Assembly (NCBI GenBank): GCA_002346305.1
Contig: DDZI01000070.1
Location: 12,351 to 24,045, forward strand
Direction: 5' to 3'
Origin: Actinobacteria bacterium UBA3012
GTDB lineage: Bacteria; Actinomycetota; Actinomycetes; Nanopelagicales; Nanopelagicaceae
Length of the DNA: 11,695 bases
This document shows positions 6,645-11,695 of this stretch, piece by piece. Both the position numbers and the translations under genes were made by a program. Numbering within the stretch: the first letter of the stretch is position 1; every line of letters starts with the position of its first letter. Under the pieces are notes generated by a model. It saw only the letters and a list, made by a program, of their open reading frames with translations. It had not been told where the DNA came from and did not search any database.

Positions 6645-7930
6645 AAATTTAAGTTTTTGACATGAGATAGTGCTGCTTTGCCAATGTATGGAGCAGCTGC
6701 AAAATGTGAAAGTTCCAGTAAACGGTTCCACTTAGCACTTCTCTCAGATCTATGTGTAGACCCAACTTTTATCTGACCTGCATTACTGCCAACTGCTAAA
6801 TCAACTAACCAACTTTCCTCAGTATCGCCAGATCGCGCTGAGACAACTGTTCCCCACTCAGCGCTCTTAGCGGTTGTTAAAGCTGTTAGTGCAGAATGCA
6901 GAGTCCCTGCTTGATTTGGTTTAATCAAAATAGTATTTGCTTCTTTGGTCGCTATTCCATTTTGCAGTCGATCATTTTGAGTTGCATAACGATCATCGCC
7001 AATGATTTGAATCCGGTCACAATTTTCTTGCTGTTGCTTCCAACCATCGATGTCATCTTCAGCCGCACCATCTTCAACTGAGACGATCGGAAATAAATTT
7101 AACCAATTGCTCCATCTGGAAACAAATTGCTCTGTAGAAAGTTTCTTGAGATTTCCACTTTCATGAATTTCGTAATGATCTCCATGGAATGATTGAGTTG
7201 CTGCAATATCAAGAGCGATCGCTACTTTTCCTGAAAGCCCTGCTTTGGTAATTCCATCGCTTACAAATGTGAGTGCTTGCTCATCAGATTGCAAACGAGC
7301 GGTAACGCCACCCTCATCAGCGACCAAGGATTGATCATGACCACTTTTACTCAGTAGTGATTTCGTACTTTCCCGAACTTTCCAAACCCACTCCATCGCT
7401 TCCTCTACTGAGGATGCCCCTATCGGAACTGCCAAAATATCTTGCAGATCTATTGCACCGCCGGCATGAGCTCCACCAGAAAAGATATTAACCATCGGGA
7501 GCGGGAGAGTCGGAGTGCTATCCAAATGATCAGCAATAATTGTAAATGGATCAGTATTTTTCTCTTTTGCAGTAGCTAACCAAGCAGCAATAGTTATGGC
7601 AACTGGAATATGACCACCATATTTAGAAAAGGTACGGGATGAATCGTAATTACGAAGAGTTTTATCAAGTGCCGAGAAATCGTTTGCATCAATTCCAATC
7701 AAATGCGGAAGCACTTCTGCAGTGAAGCGGCCGATGGAATCATTTACGCTATTTCCGTCGTAAGAAGTTTTATTATCACGCAAAAATAATGCCTCATGAG
7801 CGCCAGTACTTGCACCAGAAGGGGCAATTGCATTTGCTGATTTATTGCCCATAGAAACTCGAGCCGAGATTGTGGGCATTCCGCGCGAATCAAGGACCTG
7901 CCAAAGATCAATCTTGGTTATCGCGCTCAT
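6641..7930 (-). CDS. Enolase paralogue with altered active site
   Basis: The 429 residues align along the full enolase fold. Conserved features are the mobile-loop PSGASTG (37-43), His155 in GGAHAGG (yeast His159), Glu206 in DEGG (yeast Glu211), the metal ligands Asp241, Glu286 and Asp312 (ALDIA, SVEDG, IGDDR), Lys337 in LIKPNQAG (yeast Lys345), Arg366-Ser367 and Lys388 in GQIKVGS. Two key positions differ: the near-invariant His of SHRSGET is Ala365 (SARSGDT), and the Glu of the LQEF motif is Asp164 (LQDI). The NAILGVSLA helix is also diverged (GGHIPVAITIA). Annotation software will probably call this eno, but a normal phosphopyruvate hydratase is doubtful; it may be a specialised paralogue acting on a related 2-phospho or enol acid. 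The start lies 19 nt after the stop of the RraA-like gene, so one transcript is likely. No clear Shine-Dalgarno sequence is visible. The fold is certain, the reaction unknown. Confidence 0.85.
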   Translation of the reverse strand: MSAITKIDLWQVLDSRGMPTISARVSMGNKSANAIAPSGASTGAHEALFLRDNKTSYDGNSVNDSIGRFTAEVLPHLIGIDANDFSALDKTLRNYDSSRTFSKYGGHIPVAITIAAWLATAKEKNTDPFTIIADHLDSTPTLPLPMVNIFSGGAHAGGAIDLQDILAVPIGASSVEEAMEWVWKVRESTKSLLSKSGHDQSLVADEGGVTARLQSDEQALTFVSDGITKAGLSGKVAIALDIAATQSFHGDHYEIHESGNLKKLSTEQFVSRWSNWLNLFPIVSVEDGAAEDDIDGWKQQQENCDRIQIIGDDRYATQNDRLQNGIATKEANTILIKPNQAGTLHSALTALTTAKSAEWGTVVSARSGDTEESWLVDLAVGSNAGQIKVGSTHRSERSAKWNRLLELSHFAAAPYIGKAALSHVKNLNF

Positions 7931-7949
7931 AAATACTTATTAGGACTTT

Positions 7950-8615
7950 TTACAGAACGCCAAATTTTGCAAATGCCGCACTTGGTGCCATTCCTTCGCG
8001 GACAGCTTTGCGGAAATCGCTTTCTCCAGAGTTTTTCTCTTCGACTTTTGCAACAACAATATCGATCATGTGTTGTGGAATAACGACAACTCCATCAACA
8101 TCGCCAACAATCAAATCACCAGGATTTATTGTCACGCCATCAATTACCGCTTGCACATTGTGTTCAACAACTTCATAACGACTATTAATATCTGTCGGAT
8201 CGGTTTCGACCCCAAATACTTTGAAGCCCATTGCACGCATTCGATTTACATCGCGTACTGGACCATCGGTAAGCGCGCCAGCAACACCTTTGAAAGCACA
8301 TGCAGTTGAAAGCAATTCGCCCCAAAGCGCAGCACGTTTCATTCGACCTGATGGTGTTACGTAAACTTGGTCTTTTTGAATTGCATCAAGTGCGGCAAGC
8401 AAACCTACATATGGAACCTCTGGATATGTATCAACAACTTCAAGTCTTACTGGAAATGCATAACCCATCATTACGCCATCGCCTGAGATCATGCTGACAT
8501 CTGATTTCAATACTTGGTTTCGGTAACCAAGATGATCTAAAACATCTGAAGTTAGGGCCGCACCGAAGATCGTGCGGAGTCGGGTCAGGTCATGAGCTGG
8601 GTTATTTGAGGTCAT
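7950..8615 (-). CDS. RraA / 4-hydroxy-4-methyl-2-oxoglutarate aldolase family protein
   Basis: The 221-residue product matches the RraA-like fold. GELLSTAC (99-106) and LTDGPVRD (116-123, with Arg121 and Asp122) form the family's substrate and metal site, and GDLIVGDVDGVVVIP (166-180) is the typical C-terminal signature. Members include class II pyruvate aldolases (HMG/CHA aldolase), which often also decarboxylate oxaloacetate, and RraA proper, which inhibits RNase E. Arg and Asp of the GxxxRD-type motif are retained, which favours an enzyme over a pure RNase regulator. The ATG at 8615 is the first gene reading leftward from the divergent region, with the enolase-like gene 19 nt downstream. 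A perfect palindrome abuts the start codon. Exact substrate cannot be read from the sequence; older databases may name such proteins dimethylmenaquinone methyltransferase, which is a known misannotation. Confidence 0.85.
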   Translation of the reverse strand: MTSNNPAHDLTRLRTIFGAALTSDVLDHLGYRNQVLKSDVSMISGDGVMMGYAFPVRLEVVDTYPEVPYVGLLAALDAIQKDQVYVTPSGRMKRAALWGELLSTACAFKGVAGALTDGPVRDVNRMRAMGFKVFGVETDPTDINSRYEVVEHNVQAVIDGVTINPGDLIVGDVDGVVVIPQHMIDIVVAKVEEKNSGESDFRKAVREGMAPSAAFAKFGVL

Positions 8616-8625
8616 GGCTATAGCC
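8616..8625. promoter_or_regulatory. Perfect 10-bp palindrome abutting the RraA-like start codon
   Basis: GGCTATAGCC is perfectly self-complementary and touches the ATG of the RraA-like gene on the - strand. It could be part of an operator, or could hinder translation initiation if it folds. A 10-bp palindrome has a modest chance of arising at random in a gap of this size. Confidence 0.25.
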
Positions 8626-8669
8626 TAAAGGGGGTAGCGGAAAATCGTTTAATCCTGCTAATTTGCTGA

Positions 8670-8685
8670 ATTGGAACATTTCAAT
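8670..8685. promoter_or_regulatory. Imperfect 16-bp palindrome, candidate operator
   Basis: ATTGGAACATTTCAAT is symmetric at 12 of its 16 positions (ATTG-AA / TT-CAAT, two mismatched pairs). It overlaps the possible - strand -35 element TTGAAA, so a bound repressor would block the RraA/enolase-like transcript. No regulator gene lies in the window to match it to. Confidence 0.3.
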
Positions 8686-8784
8686 GGCGATTTTATCTAC
8701 TGGAATCATCGTAAAACGGACAAATTTTTATTTGTAATTTAAATCAAATATTCGAAGAAACTCAATAAAAATTAAAAATACTGT

Positions 8785-8796
8785 TACCAACGGGTA
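8785..8796. promoter_or_regulatory. TACC-N4-GGTA inverted repeat, weak candidate operator
   Basis: TACC and GGTA flank AACG, just upstream of the TTGACG box of the + strand operon. The arms are short, so chance is a serious alternative. Confidence 0.18.
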
Positions 8797-8837
8797 TTTA
8801 AATTGACGAGGGACGATTGTTGGACAAGCATTCACCT

Positions 8838-8852
8838 TGTAGTTCTGCTACA
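8838..8852 (+). promoter_or_regulatory. TGTAG-N5-CTACA inverted repeat in the likely leader of the binding-protein gene
   Basis: Five-base arms TGTAG and CTACA flank TTCTG, 31 bp before the start codon. It could be a short leader hairpin or a protein-binding site. The arms are perfect but short. Confidence 0.25.
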
Positions 8853-8883
8853 TCCAAATATCCTCGCAGAGAATGGAATATGA

Positions 8884-10185
8884 ATGCGTAAAAGGTCATA
8901 TCGCGTCGCTGCTGGTCTTGCTGTACTTGCACTTCTTACAGCGGGTTGCTCATCAGACAACGCAGCCGAAGACACAGCCGCAACAGAAGGAACCGTTGCA
9001 GTAGATCCACAGCTTGAAATCTTTACCTGGTGGTCGTCAGGTGGAGAAGCAGAAGGTCTTGCTGGCATGGAGTCAGTATTTAAAGCAAATAACCCAGACA
9101 CCGAGTATGTAAATGCTTCAATCGCCGGTGGTGCTGGAGTTAACGCAAAGGCTGTACTTACCAGCCGTCTAGAAGCAAACGATCCACCAGATTCATTCCA
9201 AGCACATGCTGGTATGGAACTTGATGGATATGTTAAATCTGGAAAACTTGAAGATCTAACTGATCTCTACAAGTCAGAAGGATGGGACACAATTTTCCCA
9301 GCAGACTTAATCAAGACTCTGACCGTTGACGGAAAGATCTACTCAGTTCCAGTAAACATTCACCGTGCAAACGTACTGTGGTGGAATCCTGCAACTGCAG
9401 CCAAGGCTGGAATCACTGCAGCTCCTACAACTCTTGATCAGTTCTTCACTGATCTAGAGAAGTTTAAGAAAGCTGGCATCACCGGACTTGCACTTGCAGG
9501 TAACGGTGACTGGGCAATTGCTCACTTGTTAGATTACATCTTGCTTGCATCACTAGGTGCAGATGCTTATGAAGGTCTATTCAAGGGAACAACTTCATGG
9601 ACTGGTCCAGAAGTTGCAGCCGCATTGAAGAACTTCCAGAAAGCACTTTCTTATGGAAATAAGGGTGCTGGAAACCTTGACTGGCCAGATGCTGGCAAGT
9701 TAGTTACCAGTGGAAAAGCTGGATTCTTCATCATGGGTGACTGGGCTTCAGCTCAGTGGCAATCAGAAGGTCTTGTACTAGGAACCGATTACACCTGGGC
9801 CCCTGCTCCAGGAACAGTTGGCGTCTACCAATGGCTATCTGATTCATTCACACTTCCAATTGGCGCAAAGCACCGCAATGCCGGTCTAGCTTGGCTAAAA
9901 GTCTGTGGATCTAAAGAAGGTCAAGATGCATTCAACCCTAAGAAGGGTTCAATCTCTGCTCGTACCGACTCTGATCCATCAGTTTACGATGACTATCTAA
10001 AAGCAGCTATGGAAATGTGGAAGACCGATCGTTTGGTTGGTTCAACAGTCCACGGAGTAAATGGCAACAACGCTTTGATGGCCGCGTACAACACTGCAGT
10101 TGGTAAGTACTTCTCAGGTGGATTCAAGGACAATGCCGGTTTGGCAAAAGACCTTGATGCTGCTTACATGGCAGGACAAGCCTAA
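8884..10185 (+). CDS. Sugar ABC transporter substrate-binding lipoprotein (glucose/galactose type)
   Basis: This extracellular binding protein captures a sugar and delivers it to the membrane permeases encoded downstream. Residues 1-21 form a lipoprotein signal with lipobox LTAGC and acylated Cys22, followed by a Ser/Asp/Thr/Glu-rich linker. The mature part closely resembles the Thermus-type glucose/galactose-binding protein and pseudomonad GtsA families: FTWWSSGGEAEGL (about 47-59), AGGAGVNAKAVL, DPPDSFQAHAGMEL, VPVNIHRANVLWW, FIMGDWASAQW, SDSFTLPIGAK, VCGSKEGQDAFNPKKGS and VGSTVHG. A monosaccharide such as glucose is the best guess. The ATG at 8884 has GGAA at 8875-8878, 5 nt upstream. Codons ending in C or G (AAG, AAC, ATC, TTC) are clearly more common than in the neighbouring genes, a sign of high expression. 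The stop is followed by a 168-bp gap with a strong stem-loop. Confidence 0.93.
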   Translation: MRKRSYRVAAGLAVLALLTAGCSSDNAAEDTAATEGTVAVDPQLEIFTWWSSGGEAEGLAGMESVFKANNPDTEYVNASIAGGAGVNAKAVLTSRLEANDPPDSFQAHAGMELDGYVKSGKLEDLTDLYKSEGWDTIFPADLIKTLTVDGKIYSVPVNIHRANVLWWNPATAAKAGITAAPTTLDQFFTDLEKFKKAGITGLALAGNGDWAIAHLLDYILLASLGADAYEGLFKGTTSWTGPEVAAALKNFQKALSYGNKGAGNLDWPDAGKLVTSGKAGFFIMGDWASAQWQSEGLVLGTDYTWAPAPGTVGVYQWLSDSFTLPIGAKHRNAGLAWLKVCGSKEGQDAFNPKKGSISARTDSDPSVYDDYLKAAMEMWKTDRLVGSTVHGVNGNNALMAAYNTAVGKYFSGGFKDNAGLAKDLDAAYMAGQA

Positions 10186-10208
10186 GAAGTAAAAAAATTT
10201 ACGGCTAA

Positions 10209-10244
10209 CTCACAAGTTTAGTTAGTTGCAAATTTGTAAGTGAG
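10209..10244 (+). promoter_or_regulatory. Weaker bulged inverted repeat after the binding-protein gene
   Basis: CTCAC (10209-10213) pairs with GTGAG (10240-10244), and AAGTTT (10214-10219) can pair with AAATTT (10230-10235) if one G-U pair and a 4-nt bulge are allowed. The loop is 10 nt. It sits directly before the strong stem-loop and may add to 3' end protection of the upstream mRNA. Confidence 0.35.
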
Positions 10245-10246
10245 CT

Positions 10247-10276
10247 CTGGTGGGTGGTGGAAACACCGCCCACCAG
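10247..10276 (+). promoter_or_regulatory. Strong GAAA-loop stem-loop between binding-protein and permease genes
   Basis: A 13-bp stem (10247-10259 with 10264-10276, one G-U pair, the rest Watson-Crick, very GC-rich) encloses a GAAA loop; T10246-A10277 can extend it. No T-run follows immediately (the nearest run of T is at 10296-10300), so it is not a classic intrinsic terminator. Its place between a highly expressed binding protein and its permeases matches the known role of such hairpins (for example in malE-malF): protecting the upstream mRNA 3' end and lowering downstream expression. The rest of the 168-bp gap shows no gene. Confidence 0.75.
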
Positions 10277-10353
10277 AATCATTAACTGGCAAGAGTTTTT
10301 AATTACAAGTAGAGTTTCAACAAAGCAATAGTTAATGTGTGAAAGGTTTTTAA

Positions 10354-11259
10354 ATGCCAAAGGTGCAAAGCAAACAAGCTTCCGCTCGGATCGGTGGATT
10401 CTTTTTTGTGTTACCTTCCATAATTGCTATTGCCATTTTCGTCTATGGAATGATTGCTTATACCTTTAATATTTCTTTGACTAACCGAAACTCTGCTTCG
10501 GTAAAAGAGATTGAACATGTGGGATTTAAAAATTACACTGAACTTCTTTCGGATGAGCGCTTTCTACACGCCCTTGGAAACCTTTTAAAATTCACGGGTG
10601 TATTTTTGGTGGGAACTTTACTTTCAGGTTTCATCATGGCCTTGCTTCTTGAAAAAGGTGTTGCTGGGGAAGGCCTATTTAGATCCTTCTACCTCTACCC
10701 AATGGCCATCTCCTTCATCGCAATGGGAACTGTTTGGCGTTGGTTGCTTAACTCAAGTAGAGACGCGGATGCTGGTGGATTAAATTTAGTATTGCAAAAA
10801 ATTGGTCTTGGATTTTTGCAAAATGATTGGTACTTATCACCTAGTGGAGCGATGTATGCCATGGCAGTTCCTGCTATCTGGCAGATGAGCGGTTATGTAA
10901 TGGCGCTATTCCTTGCCGGATTCCGCGGGATTCCAGATGACCTACGTGAAGCTGCCCGTGTGGATGGTGCAACTGAATTTAAGATTTATCGACATGTACT
11001 TTTCCCACAATTAAGCCCAACATTTTTGACTGTGCTAATTATTCTAGGACATATCTCAATGAAGGTCTTTGATCTAATCATCGGTATTTCTGGAAAGAGC
11101 TATGTCACTGACGTATTGGCCGTATATATGTGGCAGGTGACCTTTGATATTACAAACTTTGCCAAGGGTGCAGCAATAGCAATGATTATTTTATTTATGG
11201 TAGCGATTGTAGTTATTCCCTATCTGCGCCATGTAAATAAGACAGAGCAGGAGAACTAA
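10354..11259 (+). CDS. Sugar ABC transporter permease, MalF type
   Basis: The 301-residue integral membrane protein has about six hydrophobic segments (roughly residues 13-35, 78-100, 112-132, 165-190, 223-245 and 270-290). It carries the cytoplasmic EAA loop, LREAARVDGATEFKIYRHVLFP at about 197-218, which docks onto the ATPase subunit. It should form half of the sugar channel with the next gene product. GAAAGG at 10341-10346, 7 nt before the ATG, is a good ribosome site. The stop is directly followed by the start of the second permease. The codon use returns to the A/T-ending pattern of the housekeeping genes. Confidence 0.95.
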   Translation: MPKVQSKQASARIGGFFFVLPSIIAIAIFVYGMIAYTFNISLTNRNSASVKEIEHVGFKNYTELLSDERFLHALGNLLKFTGVFLVGTLLSGFIMALLLEKGVAGEGLFRSFYLYPMAISFIAMGTVWRWLLNSSRDADAGGLNLVLQKIGLGFLQNDWYLSPSGAMYAMAVPAIWQMSGYVMALFLAGFRGIPDDLREAARVDGATEFKIYRHVLFPQLSPTFLTVLIILGHISMKVFDLIIGISGKSYVTDVLAVYMWQVTFDITNFAKGAAIAMIILFMVAIVVIPYLRHVNKTEQEN

Positions 11260-11695
11260 ATGAGTGCAGATATCGTAGATCGCGTCACACATTCAACTGC
11301 GCCTAAGAAGAATCGCAAAAAGTTATCTGGTGTTGGCCAATTCTGGTTGATCTTCCGTTATGTATCGCTAACAATTATTTTGGCGATGGTCATTTTGCCG
11401 ATCTATGTATTAGTAGTTAACTCATTTAAGGGAATCAGCGGCGTATACCTAAATACGGCTTTCCAATTGCCTGAAAAGATAAATTTTGAAACATGGGCAG
11501 CGGCCTGGGATTGGCTTGCTGTTCCAATGGGACGAACCCTTCTATTTGTCACACAATCTTCAATAATCTCAGCACTCATTGGATCCATTAACGGTTATGT
11601 GCTCTCGAAATGGCGCTTTGCGGGTTCCAACGCGGTTTTCATGCTCTTTCTCTTTGGAATGTTTATTCCATACCAAGCAATCATGATTCCACTTA
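11260..11695 (+). CDS. Sugar ABC transporter permease, MalG type (partial, runs off the window)
   Basis: The frame opens with MSADIVDRV immediately after the stop of the first permease (TAAATG, no gap) with AGGAG at 11249-11253, 6 nt upstream. It stays open for 145 codons to the window edge. A basic cytoplasmic head (PKKNRKK near 15-21) precedes a membrane segment (about 33-53, ending in ILPIYVLVVNSFK), an external stretch with ETWAAAWDWL, and then a second and third membrane segment ending in MFIPYQAIMIPL, the typical MalG-family sequence before the EAA loop. The EAA loop itself lies beyond the window. It is the expected partner of the MalF-type permease. No ATPase gene is seen; it may follow or be encoded elsewhere. 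Confidence 0.93.
   Translation, partial: MSADIVDRVTHSTAPKKNRKKLSGVGQFWLIFRYVSLTIILAMVILPIYVLVVNSFKGISGVYLNTAFQLPEKINFETWAAAWDWLAVPMGRTLLFVTQSSIISALIGSINGYVLSKWRFAGSNAVFMLFLFGMFIPYQAIMIPL

Larger units (their letters stand above)
8616..8883. promoter_or_regulatory. Divergent promoter region between RraA/enolase-like operon and sugar ABC operon
   Basis: This 268-bp gap must carry the promoters of both flanking transcription units. A strongly AT-rich tract lies at about 8720-8780. On the + strand, TTGACG at 8803-8808 resembles a -35 box, but no good -10 box follows at normal distance. TTAAAA (8772-8777) and TATTTA (8795-8800), 17 bp apart, are a second weak pair. On the - strand, TTGAAA (complement of 8679-8684) with TTAGCA 17 bp further is a weak pair leading to the RraA-like gene. 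No single promoter can be fixed by eye. No convincing gene lies inside. Confidence 0.6.

Noticed and set aside
7950..8615. RraA-like gene as menaquinone methyltransferase or as the RNase E inhibitor RraA
   Set aside because: There is no SAM-binding motif, and the retained Arg121-Asp122 site fits the aldolase/decarboxylase branch better; the regulator role cannot be fully excluded.
8684..8737. 17-codon ORF (MAILSTGIIVKRTNFYL) with GGAA 7 nt upstream in the divergent region
   Set aside because: It is short, has no recognisable motif or repeated codons of a leader peptide, and lies in a promoter region, so chance is the better explanation.
10189..10202. GTAAA-AAAA-TTTAC hairpin right after the binding-protein stop as a terminator
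   Set aside because: A 5-bp, nearly all-AT stem would be unstable, and the strong stem-loop 45 bp further is a far better candidate.
1..11695. CRISPR arrays, toxin-antitoxin pairs, phage or transposon genes, restriction systems
   Set aside because: No regularly spaced repeats, transposase, integrase, methylase or toxin-like gene was seen on either strand.

Overview
The window looks like a chromosomal segment of a low-GC actinobacterium, most plausibly a streamlined freshwater lineage of the Nanopelagicales (acI) type. The gene families and their order (dusB, dgt, dnaG and tRNA-Asn on one strand) are actinobacterial, but the DNA is visibly AT-rich (low-to-mid 40s % GC by eye) and very compact, with gaps of a few bases or short overlaps. 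The lineage is an inference; no marker here proves it. There is no IS element, integrase, CRISPR array or other sign of recent transfer.

Positions 27-5047 are a housekeeping block, all on the + strand: tRNA-dihydrouridine synthase (dusB), a membrane-anchored SanA/YdcF (DUF218) protein coupled to it by an ATGA overlap, the HD-domain dNTP triphosphohydrolase (dgt), the replication primase (dnaG) 9 bp after dgt, and a tRNA-Asn(GTT). Next come an exported HtrA-like serine protease (5110-6363) with an unusual N-terminal cysteine-pair plus short collagen-like module, and a small stand-alone ACT-domain protein (6387-6644). The ACT gene meets the next gene tail to tail in a 4-bp overlap.

Positions 6641-8615, on the - strand, hold a probable two-gene operon: an RraA/HMG-aldolase-family protein followed by an enolase paralogue. 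The paralogue keeps the metal ligands and the catalytic Glu and Lys, but has Ala where enolase has its conserved active-site His and Asp where it has a conserved Glu. It is therefore doubtful as a glycolytic enolase, and it is the most interesting object here. The 268-bp divergent region 8616-8883 separates this pair from a sugar ABC transporter on the + strand: a lipoprotein binding protein closely resembling glucose/galactose-binding proteins, a MalF-type permease, and a MalG-type permease cut by the window end. A 13-bp GAAA-loop stem-loop lies between the binding-protein gene and the first permease, and the binding-protein gene uses visibly more C/G-ending codons than its neighbours. Both fit much higher expression of the binding protein than of the membrane subunits.

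The divergent layout suggests that sugar uptake and the enolase-like/RraA pair may be co-regulated, perhaps through palindromes in the shared region, but the sequence alone does not prove this.
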